Source: an uncultured euryarchaeote
GTDB lineage: Archaea; Thermoplasmatota; Poseidoniia; Poseidoniales; Poseidoniaceae
Length of the DNA: 10,390 nt
Assembly: GCA_937892665.1 (NCBI GenBank)
Contig: CALBJF010000021.1
Location: forward strand, 1 to 10,390
Direction of reading: 5' to 3'
The notes beneath the pieces were generated by a model. The model was not told the origin of the DNA. It did not search any database and was given only the letters and a program-made list of their open reading frames with translations. The position numbers were made by a program, and so were the translations under genes. Below are positions 1 to 7,140 of the stretch, in pieces. Each line of letters starts with the position of its first letter. The first letter of the stretch is position 1.

Positions 1-61
1 CTGGGAAGCCGACGATGATGAGTACGACGATGACGATGAGTACGACGATGACGAGGACTGA
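1..61 (+). CDS. C-terminal end of an unidentified protein with a highly acidic tail (partial)
   Basis: One reading frame is open from position 2 to a TGA at 59-61 and encodes WEADDDEYDDDDEYDDDED. Apart from the first residues it is almost only Asp, Glu and Tyr. The six-codon unit DEYDDD is present twice as a perfect 18-base tandem repeat (17-34 and 35-52). Acidic disordered tails of this kind occur on many archaeal proteins, including nucleic-acid-binding proteins, chaperones and proteins of salt-adapted cells, so the tail does not identify the gene. The rest lies upstream of the window. Frame choice rests on the strongly biased composition and on the stop falling 70 bases before the next gene's start. 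Confidence 0.6.
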   Translation, partial: WEADDDEYDDDDEYDDDED

Positions 62-118
62 CGTTCTCTAATCAACTACAAATCCTCAAGAAGGAAGCCC
101 AATCACCACTCTCTACGG

Positions 119-123
119 GGAGG
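119..123 (+). promoter_or_regulatory. Shine-Dalgarno site of the Lhr helicase gene
   Basis: A GGAGG core sits inside a G-rich run at 117-128 and ends 8 bases before the ATG at 132. It supports that start codon. No convincing TATA box is visible in the 70-base gap 62-131, so whether the helicase has its own promoter or is read from upstream cannot be decided here. Confidence 0.6.
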
Positions 124-131
124 GGGAGAGT

Positions 132-3100
132 ATGTCAAATGTATTTTCCCAATTGCACCCGCAACTGCAATCGTTCATTGAAGAACGTGGTTGGAACCCT
201 ACACCTGTTCAAGAGGCTGCTCTGCCAGACCTTTCTGAAGGAAAGAACAGACTTCTCATTGCACCAACAGGTTCTGGAAAAACACTCGCTGCTGTATTGC
301 CACTGCTTCATCGATGCAAAGTTGAAGAATGGGATCCACTCGCAATCCTCTACATCACGCCTCTGCGTGCACTCAATCGAGACGTAGATCGTCGTCTTGC
401 TGAATTGAGTGAAGTATTGGAGTTACGATTTGGTCTTCGTCATGGCGATACGCCCACAAGTGAACGGACTCGACAGGTTCGGAAGCCTCCTCATCTCTTG
501 GTTACAACTCCTGAAACGTTCCAATTGATGTTCACTGGACACCGACTACGAGGATTGCTTAGTAGCGTTAAAGCAGTCATTATCGACGAAGTACACGATC
601 TAGCAGGAAGTGAACGTGGATGGCAACTGCGTCTCGGTCTTGAGCGATTGGAAGCTTTGAGTGGACAACGACTTCAACGAATTGGTCTCTCTGCGACTGT
701 TGGTAACCCAAAACAAGTTGCTGAATGGATGGCTTCAGATTCTTGTGTACCAATCAATGCCCCTGCTGAACGTTCAACAGTCCTCTCTGTCGAAACTGCA
801 CCTCCACTGGCCGAGGATGAAGTGGGAGCTATTGAGATGCGCCTCTCACCAAGAGCACATGCTACGTTTCGCCTCCTTGCCGAACTTGTTGAAAAAGACC
901 CGCCGTGCCTGGTCTTCGTGAACAGTCGAAATGCAGCTGAGACAGTAGCACAGCGTTTGCAAACGATGGCTCCACAACTCAACATTGGCGTGCATCATGG
1001 AAGTTTAGCAGCAGAAACACGTCAGGATATGGAAGAGAATATCCGGAATGGGTCGCTTCATGCTCTCATCTGTACCTCAAGTCTTGAACTAGGAATCGAT
1101 GTTGGTTCGATTAAAAAAATCGTTCAGTTAGAGAGCCCACGTTCTGTAGATAGGATGCTTCAGCGGGTTGGTCGTGCCGATCACAGAATTGGGGGAATTG
1201 GCCGTGGCCATCTTCTCGCTTGGGAAACCGATGGTATTGCAGAAGCTGCTGTCGTTGCTCATCGATCGCACATGGGGTACATTGAGGCTGTTGAATGGAG
1301 GAAACGACCGTACAGTATAGCTGCGAATCAAATCATGCTCATGGCTCATAGCTTCAAGGTTGTACCTATCGATGAAGTTCATGAAACATTTGCCAATGCT
1401 GAGCAATTTGAGGATTGGGAACGAAAAGATACTGAGACGATGCTTGCAGTTCTTTCTGACCGATGGCTCTTGCGTTATGCTATCGATGTAAATGAACGCC
1501 CATGGTATCGCTGGCCTAAAAGCCTCTATCTTGAAGCAAAAGGATTGGTTCCTGAGGAAGAGGATTGGCCTGACGAATTGCCTCGATATGATGTTCCGGA
1601 CGAAGAAATTCCAACTGAGTATAAATCCAGAAAACTGCCGATACCGAAGCGTTTCAAGAATGGATGGTTTTCCTCAGCAGGCCGTACGCGCAAATGGGTG
1701 GAGAGCCACCTTTCGATGATACCTGACAAACAATCCTACCGTGTACGGGATGTAGTAACCCGTCGAACCATTGGAAATGTTGACGAATCATTTGTGCTTG
1801 AACTCAATGGAAGCGGAGAGGAAGAAGATGGACGCATACGCCAATTCGTCATGGCAGGACGTACATGGACGATCGTCGATGCTGACCCGGAACAAAGCGA
1901 AGTTCTTGTTGCTCCTGTCTCAATGCAAGGTGAAGCCCCTACATGGGTGGGTGAACTTCCACCAGTTCCTGCTGCAGTAGCCCGAAACATTGGCCGACTA
2001 CGTCGACTTATTGCTGAAGATTTCAATTTACTTGAACCGAGAGAATCAGATCAAATCGATCCCACAGGTATTCTTGCCCACGATGGAAGGCCATTGGCTG
2101 ATTATCCACTCGATGGAGAAGCACTTGGGCTTCTTGCTGATACGATTACTCGACACATCGATGCTACAGAAACATTACCTGATGATCAAATGATTACTAT
2201 CGAGCGCCGTTCTGAAGCACTTGTCATCAACATGTGTCAAGGGACATTGATCAATGAAACCATTGGCCATCTTCTCCTTGCAATGGCTTCAACCAAAACA
2301 GGACGCTGGGGCAGTTTGATGGTTGAACCAACCAGAATTCACCTCTCAGGTGCTGACCTAGAACCTCACGATGTTATTGATTGGCTCAATGAACTCCCAG
2401 CCGATGGAATTGAAGGGCTCCTTGCAGTAACGCTTCCAAATTCGCGACAAGTTCGTTGGAGATTTGCCCAAGTTGCGAAGACGTTTGGAATCCTACGTCA
2501 AGGCGTTGATCCGCGTAAAATCAATCTTGGCGCCTTGGTTCGCAAGTATCGAGGAACCATCGTCGTGGATGAAGTCCTTAGCAAACTCTACTTCGAACGC
2601 ATGGATATTCAAGGGGCAAAAGATGTCTTACGAAGTATACAATCAGGATTACTCGATATTGTCGTAACTCCAACGGGTCCAATCGGTATCTCAGACCGAA
2701 GTCAACGTGATCTTCTTCTTCCAAATTGGGACAATGAAGCGGTTCGAGCAAGACTACGTCTACGATTAATGAATGAACGAGCCGTTCTATGTTGCTTAAA
2801 ATGTCAAGCAATACGTCGGTTCAGAGTTGAACGATATCCAGATCTTAAGGATCCAGGAAACTGCATTGTTTGCAAAGGACAAATGCTTGTATGTGCCCGA
2901 GAAGGTCTTGAGAAGATGCTTGAAGGATGGGTTGCTTCTGATGAAGAAAGCGATCGCAATCGTATGATTCGAAACGCTTCCTTGCTCAAAACCCATGGAT
3001 TCCCTGCCATCGTATGCCTCATGGCAAGAGGTGTTGGAGAAGCGACTGCTCAACGTATTCTTCGAAAAGGGCACAGTAACAACATGGATAGTTTACTGCA

Positions 3101-3155
3101 ATCAATCCATCATGCAGAAATTGAATATGCCAGAACCCGACGTTTCTGGGGTTAA
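132..3155 (+). CDS. lhr: Lhr-family ATP-dependent superfamily 2 DNA helicase with C-terminal zinc motif
   Basis: Lhr proteins are 3'-to-5' DNA/RNA-DNA helicases linked to archaeal DNA repair and replication stress. The 1007-residue product shows the SF2 motifs in order: PTPVQ (23-27), Walker A APTGSGKT (44-51), TPLRALNRD (76-84), DEVH box (152-155), SAT (187-189), the second RecA domain with VFVNSR (261-266), CTSSLELGIDVG (314-325) and QRVGRADHR (344-352). The middle part has the Lhr-type pattern around residues 540-660, with IGNVDESF, AGRTW and W-x-GELPPVP before a helical module. Near the end is a putative zinc site, C888-x2-C891-x19-C911-x2-C914, then a helix-hairpin-helix-like stretch containing ARGVGEATAQRIL. 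Motif VI reads GRADH where the common form is GRAGH. The product is somewhat longer than many archaeal Lhr cores. Known: family function. Inferred: nucleic-acid binding by the C-terminal tail. A DEAD/H helicase of the Lhr class is near certain; the exact subgroup is not. Confidence 0.95.
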   Translation: MSNVFSQLHPQLQSFIEERGWNPTPVQEAALPDLSEGKNRLLIAPTGSGKTLAAVLPLLHRCKVEEWDPLAILYITPLRALNRDVDRRLAELSEVLELRFGLRHGDTPTSERTRQVRKPPHLLVTTPETFQLMFTGHRLRGLLSSVKAVIIDEVHDLAGSERGWQLRLGLERLEALSGQRLQRIGLSATVGNPKQVAEWMASDSCVPINAPAERSTVLSVETAPPLAEDEVGAIEMRLSPRAHATFRLLAELVEKDPPCLVFVNSRNAAETVAQRLQTMAPQLNIGVHHGSLAAETRQDMEENIRNGSLHALICTSSLELGIDVGSIKKIVQLESPRSVDRMLQRVGRADHRIGGIGRGHLLAWETDGIAEAAVVAHRSHMGYIEAVEWRKRPYSIAANQIMLMAHSFKVVPIDEVHETFANAEQFEDWERKDTETMLAVLSDRWLLRYAIDVNERPWYRWPKSLYLEAKGLVPEEEDWPDELPRYDVPDEEIPTEYKSRKLPIPKRFKNGWFSSAGRTRKWVESHLSMIPDKQSYRVRDVVTRRTIGNVDESFVLELNGSGEEEDGRIRQFVMAGRTWTIVDADPEQSEVLVAPVSMQGEAPTWVGELPPVPAAVARNIGRLRRLIAEDFNLLEPRESDQIDPTGILAHDGRPLADYPLDGEALGLLADTITRHIDATETLPDDQMITIERRSEALVINMCQGTLINETIGHLLLAMASTKTGRWGSLMVEPTRIHLSGADLEPHDVIDWLNELPADGIEGLLAVTLPNSRQVRWRFAQVAKTFGILRQGVDPRKINLGALVRKYRGTIVVDEVLSKLYFERMDIQGAKDVLRSIQSGLLDIVVTPTGPIGISDRSQRDLLLPNWDNEAVRARLRLRLMNERAVLCCLKCQAIRRFRVERYPDLKDPGNCIVCKGQMLVCAREGLEKMLEGWVASDEESDRNRMIRNASLLKTHGFPAIVCLMARGVGEATAQRILRKGHSNNMDSLLQSIHHAEIEYARTRRFWG

Positions 3156-3602
3156 TTATTCCAGATTGACGTTGCGAAGTTTCAGACCTGCTTCTTTCAT
3201 CATACCAGTTGAGCGAGTGAAGTCTTCAACCCATCGCTCAGGTATATCTGTTCCACCAGCATAAACTACTTCGATAATTCCTGCTTGAATCAATGAGCGA
3301 GCGCATCGAGTACAAGGAGGCCATGTCACATAGGCTGTGCAATCCTTGAGTGAAACTCCAATGCGTGCAGCATGCATAATCGCATTTTCCTCTGCATGAC
3401 AAATAAGAGGGTATTTTTCTTCTCGATTAGCGAGTCGTTCAATTGAATCATCGATGCCTCGAGGGAAGCCGTTGAAACCTGTGGAACGGATTTCTCTATC
3501 TGAGCCAACAACAACACAACCAACTTTTGTTGAAGGATCTTTACTCCAAGAACTGATGTGGTGTGCTAGCTCAATAAACCGAAGGTCCCACTTTTCGCTC
3601 AT
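3156..3602 (-). CDS. dCMP deaminase-family zinc enzyme
   Basis: This 148-residue cytosolic protein belongs to the cytidine/deoxycytidylate deaminase fold. The catalytic motif HAEENAI (69-75) supplies zinc ligand His69 and proton-shuttling Glu71. PPCTRC (95-100) supplies zinc ligands Cys97 and Cys100. The N-terminal SKDPSTKVGCVVV (20-32) and GFNGFPRG (42-49) blocks are typical of dCMP deaminases (dCMP to dUMP + NH3, feeding thymidylate synthase) rather than of cytidine deaminase or tRNA adenosine deaminase. Length is normal for the family. It lies 26 bases downstream of folC on the same strand, so the two are probably co-transcribed. Both serve thymidylate synthesis, one through dUMP and one through folate. 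I see no clear Shine-Dalgarno before the ATG at 3602. Its stop codon directly touches that of the convergent helicase gene. Substrate is inferred; a related deoxynucleotide deaminase activity is possible. Confidence 0.88.
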   Translation of the reverse strand: MSEKWDLRFIELAHHISSWSKDPSTKVGCVVVGSDREIRSTGFNGFPRGIDDSIERLANREEKYPLICHAEENAIMHAARIGVSLKDCTAYVTWPPCTRCARSLIQAGIIEVVYAGGTDIPERWVEDFTRSTGMMKEAGLKLRNVNLE

Positions 3603-3628
3603 GTTGACTCATACGGGGGTCGTTCATC

Positions 3629-4897
3629 CTACCTTTGAGTGTTTGGTGGGAACAATTCGAGATGATTTGACCCATAGAGGTGCAATGCCTCAAACAACTC
3701 ACCAATGAGGTATAGCGAACCAATAGCGAGAGTATATTCTGGTTGCAGTTGTTCAAGAAACAGTTTCGCCTCATGTGGTGTCGCTGCGTGAAGGATTCCT
3801 TGTTCACATGACCAATCAAGAGTTGCTAATTCAGAAAGAGGTACACCGGGATATCGCCCGGTTTGAGGTACTGTAAGCAAAACGTTCGATGGTGGATGCT
3901 TTTTGCAGAGTTCAAGCAGTGGTTGTACAAACCCCTCCAAATCGTCTTGTGGAGTGCAACCAAACACCAAACACCATTCTTTTTTTGAAGCCACATGATT
4001 GGTAATGGACGGTAGCACTCGCTTCAATCCACTCGGATTATGGGCAGCATCCACGAAAAGGGCCCCTCCCCACGACATCGGCTCGATATGTTGCATTCGA
4101 CCAGGCCAGTTGAGGGCATGCATCGATTCCTCTATCCACTCCGTATTGTAATTGAGGTGGTTCAAGACCACTTTTACCAACGCCAATGCTTCTTCTTCCA
4201 TTGAGGAATTTGAATCGATTGAAATCCACTCGACATTTGCAGACGAAGGACTCTCCCCAAGATGCTCTTGTCCAGCACGTTGTGTTTCGTTTTCAACTGC
4301 AGAACGAGCCTTAGTATCTTCAATCTCTCTGACAAAGATTGGTTTGCCTGGTCGAGCAATAGCTGCCTTTTCAGCAGCAATTTCAGCCAGTGTGTCTCCA
4401 AGAATCTCTCTATGTTCAAGTTGAATTGATGTGAGGAGGCATAGGTCTGCTGGTAAGATCCGTGTTGCATCAAAGCGCCCACCGAGTCCTGTTTCTACAA
4501 GGAACACATCAGGGCGAATGTCGCGAACACATAGGCAAGAAGCAAGAAATGTAACCTCAAAGAAGGTCAGTTCAATACCTAAATCGAGTTCAGTTTGCTG
4601 AATGAAGGACAGATAGATGTCGAACTGGTGTTCTGAGATGGGTCTGCCATCAATTCGAATTCGTTCCTCAAGACGAACAAGATGTGGTGAAGTGAACATG
4701 ACCGTAGTTTGATCCAATCGATTCAGATGTGTAGCCATGAAGGCACACGCAGTTCCCTTTCCGTTACTTCCTGCAACATGAATGATTGTTGATTCATAGG
4801 ATTGTATGAGGGATTTGTGAGCCTCATGCACGCGTTCCAGTCCAAGTTTCATACCACGGCTTTTGGTCAGGTCAAGCCACTGTCGGATACCGGACAT
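3629..4897 (-). CDS. folC: Folylpolyglutamate synthase / dihydrofolate synthase (Mur-ligase family)
   Basis: FolC-type ligases use ATP to attach glutamate to (dihydro)folate or dihydropteroate, retaining and maturing the cofactor. From the ATG at 4897 the product has 422 residues. It shows the P-loop HVAGSNGKGT (40-49), TSPHL (69-73), ETGLGGRFDAT (134-144), LEH (159-161, where DH is more usual), EKAAI (175-179) and the C-terminal-domain motif DAAHNPSG (283-290). Order and length fit FolC rather than the longer cell-wall Mur ligases. The frame is open to a GTG at 4927, but I prefer 4897 because a G-rich GGGGGAG lies just upstream (4907-4901) and the ten extra residues add no family feature. 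The gene leads a minus-strand pair with the deaminase. Archaea use either folate or tetrahydromethanopterin, so the cofactor actually modified is inferred, not seen. Confidence 0.92.
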   Translation of the reverse strand: MSGIRQWLDLTKSRGMKLGLERVHEAHKSLIQSYESTIIHVAGSNGKGTACAFMATHLNRLDQTTVMFTSPHLVRLEERIRIDGRPISEHQFDIYLSFIQQTELDLGIELTFFEVTFLASCLCVRDIRPDVFLVETGLGGRFDATRILPADLCLLTSIQLEHREILGDTLAEIAAEKAAIARPGKPIFVREIEDTKARSAVENETQRAGQEHLGESPSSANVEWISIDSNSSMEEEALALVKVVLNHLNYNTEWIEESMHALNWPGRMQHIEPMSWGGALFVDAAHNPSGLKRVLPSITNHVASKKEWCLVFGCTPQDDLEGFVQPLLELCKKHPPSNVLLTVPQTGRYPGVPLSELATLDWSCEQGILHAATPHEAKLFLEQLQPEYTLAIGSLYLIGELFEALHLYGSNHLELFPPNTQR

Positions 4898-4900
4898 TCG

Positions 4901-4907
4901 CTCCCCC
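4901..4907 (-). promoter_or_regulatory. Putative ribosome binding site deciding the folC start
   Basis: On the minus strand GGGGGAG is followed by three bases and then the ATG at 4897. It is the only G-rich element near the folC start. It favours that ATG over the GTG at 4927, which would place this element inside the coding region. The spacing is short for a GGAG core but acceptable if the run of five Gs pairs with the 16S tail through a G-U wobble. Confidence 0.45.
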
Positions 4908-5000
4908 AGATTCTTCGTGTAGGACACTCATCATAGGTGTGGCGATAGACGATTCTTGCTATGGTTGCGTCGATGTGCTCAAATGTGTTCCTCGTCTGGC

Positions 5001-5005
5001 AGGAG
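5001..5005 (+). promoter_or_regulatory. Shine-Dalgarno site selecting the start of the presenilin-type protease
   Basis: AGGAG ends 10 bases before the ATG at 5016 and only one base before the ATG at 5007. Aligned to the anti-Shine-Dalgarno sequence, the 10-base distance equals that of serS (7141), the 56-residue protein (9418) and the phosphatidyltransferase (9653). I therefore take 5016 as the start. The frame itself extends back to a TTG at 4956. Confidence 0.5.
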
Positions 5006-5015
5006 CATGAGCGAC

Positions 5016-7130
5016 ATGAACGGAGACTTCCGCCGCCAACTTCCATCTATGATTGGAATGGCCTCGATGTTCTTGGTTACCATCTTCCTTGCTATGTTTA
5101 TCCGTCCTTGGTACGATAAGGCTGGATTGCAAGCGTTCGGAGCTGAGGGGGCATCGCAGTTACGCTATATCGCCCTTGAATTGACGATGATTTTTGTGTT
5201 CACCGCAGCGATTCTCGCTCTCGCCCGTTACAAGAAAGAGTGGGTTATCAAGTACGGAATCATGGGCATTCTCTTCATCGCCTTGATGTATGCAAGCGTA
5301 CCACTCGCTCATCAGATTATGGTCGATGACACTGTAGAACCCTTCGAATATGAATCAACAGACTTCGTAGAGGCTGAATACTTGACTGAAATTGGTATGA
5401 ATCAATACATTGATTCAGTTCGCAGCAATGAAAATGGAATTATCAACAACACAATCAGATTAAACCAATTTGGAATGGATGAGCCGATTTGGACATCTGT
5501 CATTCCTCATGGAAACGAAAGTTATGAACTTGCTAAACTTGTTGTTGCAACGGGTCCAGATACAATCACAATCAACAATGGGGCACTGATTCAGACCCTT
5601 TCACTTACGGATGGGACTCTTCTCTCAACCTACGAGTGTTTTGAATACGATGCTGAAGGGAACATTTTCCCTCGTGTTGAATTTGGATGCATACTTGCAG
5701 TTGAAACAAGCGACTCTGTTTACATTGTCGATGGCGGAGAGAAAATTTTTCGTTTTGCAACCTTTGATGAAGCACCTAATATCATGACACTGCAGGCTGC
5801 CTGGCAACTTCCAAGCGAGATGAAAGTCGTCGATGATCTCATTGAAGCAGAATTACTTGACGACACCCATCTGCTTCTTGTTAGCAAGGAAATGGCTGGT
5901 GTTATAGAACTGGAAAAAAGCGCTCAAATAGGGGAAATTGGTTCAGGATTCCAACAACCTGCGAACGTTCTCATCAACGCAACCTCGAGTGCAAACTTCT
6001 CAGCAGCCGATGTAGGCTACTCCAATGTCGCTGATGTAACGATGAGCGAAGCAACGAATTCCAACCAACTTATTGTCCTAGGAACAGAAGATGGAGACAT
6101 CATGTCTTGGAATTATCAACCCGGTAAAGAGCCACTTGTCGTCGAAGAAAGCAGAGTATCAATCCCTGATTTCGCAAATCAAATCAGAGACGTTCGATTG
6201 ACAGATATTGACAATTCAGGTTATACTGAACTGTTGATTACAACTGGGGATGAAGCACGACTCTTGTATGGATCGAGTATGATTCAAAGATTGATTGTTG
6301 ATGTGGCTGAAGGAGAAAACGTTGCAGTTGCCTTTGGCGATACGCCGAAAGATGCAGCGGATGACACGACACATCTCTACGCAGTTGCTATCGGTGAAAA
6401 CTATTCAACAACCAAAGGTGTTGTCGAATCCTCGATGTTCCTAAGTGGAGGAATTGTCTTTGAGGACATTCCAACATTGATTGGGTTGCTTGTAAGCATC
6501 ATTTTGATGATTCTGCTGTACGTTCATAGTGAATGGTATGTTGTCAATACAGTAGGAATCCTTGTCGGTTCTGGTGTCATCGTTATGCTTGGTGTATCCT
6601 TTGTTCCTACTTTGATTATGGTGTTCATGGTCGCCGCAGCGATATACGATGCGTGGGCTGTGTATAAGTCGAAACACATGCTTGATCTTGCTGATACGAT
6701 GATCAATCTTAACCTTCCAATTCTCCTAGTGGCGCCACAAGGCTCAGATTATTCGTTCAGAGCAGAACGCGCACCTCTCGGAGATTCTGATGTCGAACCT
6801 TCGACTGAGATTCAATCATCATCGCAACCTCGTGAGCGAGTTATCAAGAAGAGTAACGATGCAATGCTGATGGGATTAGGCGATGTTATCTTCCCAGGTA
6901 TGCTGGTTCTCTCGACACTGCAATACATTGGTGGCGATGATGGCTGGATTATGGCCATCACCACACTGATCGGCAGCCTCGTTGGTTATTCTATCCTCAT
7001 GTGGTATGTTGGACAAGGTAAGGCACAAGCAGGCCTTCCACTCCTCAATGGTGGAGCGATTCTTGGTTATGTTCTAGGTGGATTGATGACCATCGGAATG
7101 GCTATGTTCCAATTCAATATCAGTTTGTAG
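5016..7130 (+). CDS. Presenilin/SPP-type intramembrane aspartyl protease (A22-like) with large ectodomain insert
   Basis: Presenilin-family proteases cleave membrane-spanning segments with two intramembrane aspartates. Numbered from the ATG at 5016 (704 residues), I see nine hydrophobic helices near 12-30, 52-72, 78-98, 485-504, 510-529, 530-550, 615-637, 644-664 and 674-698. Helix 6 ends in YD (Asp545), helix 7 carries GLGD (620-623, Asp623), and helix 9 starts with GLPLLNGG (673-680), the archaeal form of the PAL region. The helix 6-7 loop (551-614) is hydrophilic with an LPILLVAP patch, as in archaeal homologues. Typical archaeal presenilin homologues are about 300 residues. Here roughly residues 101-478 are inserted between helices 3 and 4, predicted outside the cell. 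The insert is beta-rich, with a DIDNSGYTEL calcium-loop-like motif (397-406) reminiscent of FG-GAP/VCBS propeller blades. serS follows after 10 bases. The protease call is firm by motif; substrate and role are unknown. Confidence 0.85.
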   Translation: MNGDFRRQLPSMIGMASMFLVTIFLAMFIRPWYDKAGLQAFGAEGASQLRYIALELTMIFVFTAAILALARYKKEWVIKYGIMGILFIALMYASVPLAHQIMVDDTVEPFEYESTDFVEAEYLTEIGMNQYIDSVRSNENGIINNTIRLNQFGMDEPIWTSVIPHGNESYELAKLVVATGPDTITINNGALIQTLSLTDGTLLSTYECFEYDAEGNIFPRVEFGCILAVETSDSVYIVDGGEKIFRFATFDEAPNIMTLQAAWQLPSEMKVVDDLIEAELLDDTHLLLVSKEMAGVIELEKSAQIGEIGSGFQQPANVLINATSSANFSAADVGYSNVADVTMSEATNSNQLIVLGTEDGDIMSWNYQPGKEPLVVEESRVSIPDFANQIRDVRLTDIDNSGYTELLITTGDEARLLYGSSMIQRLIVDVAEGENVAVAFGDTPKDAADDTTHLYAVAIGENYSTTKGVVESSMFLSGGIVFEDIPTLIGLLVSIILMILLYVHSEWYVVNTVGILVGSGVIVMLGVSFVPTLIMVFMVAAAIYDAWAVYKSKHMLDLADTMINLNLPILLVAPQGSDYSFRAERAPLGDSDVEPSTEIQSSSQPRERVIKKSNDAMLMGLGDVIFPGMLVLSTLQYIGGDDGWIMAITTLIGSLVGYSILMWYVGQGKAQAGLPLLNGGAILGYVLGGLMTIGMAMFQFNISL

Positions 7131-7134
7131 GTGA
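7129..7134 (+). promoter_or_regulatory. Shine-Dalgarno site of serS overlapping the upstream stop codon
   Basis: AGGTGA shares its first two bases with the TAG stop of the protease gene. It lies 6 bases before the ATG at 7141 and 3 bases before the ATG at 7138. The 6-base spacing matches the AAGGTG sites further right, so 7141 is the likelier start. The overlap suggests translational coupling of the two genes. Confidence 0.55.
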
Positions 7135-7140
7135 TGAATG

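Noticed and set aside
1..61. Short tandem repeat as a CRISPR or non-coding repeat array
   Set aside because: The repeat is a whole number of codons, reads as an acidic tail and ends in a stop codon. There are no spacers.
674..985. 103-residue antisense frame inside the helicase gene, and similar frames elsewhere
   Set aside because: It lies wholly within a conserved helicase region, has low-complexity Ser/Arg/Ala composition and no ribosome binding site, so it is a shadow of the sense codons.
4898..4927. GTG at 4927 as the folC start
   Set aside because: An ATG at 4897 follows a GGGGGAG element directly. The ten extra residues carry no conserved feature.
4956..5015. Upstream TTG (4956) and ATGs at 4983 and 5007 as starts of the membrane protease
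   Set aside because: The added residues are Arg/Cys/Ser-rich with no family likeness. The AGGAG at 5001-5005 would lie inside the gene or only one base from the start, whereas 5016 has the spacing seen for neighbouring genes.
5016..7130. GLGD motif read as a prepilin/preflagellin peptidase
   Set aside because: Those GxGD proteases are shorter and lack the combination of YD at the end of a sixth helix and an LP-L-NGG motif starting the last helix. The nine-helix order fits presenilin/SPP.
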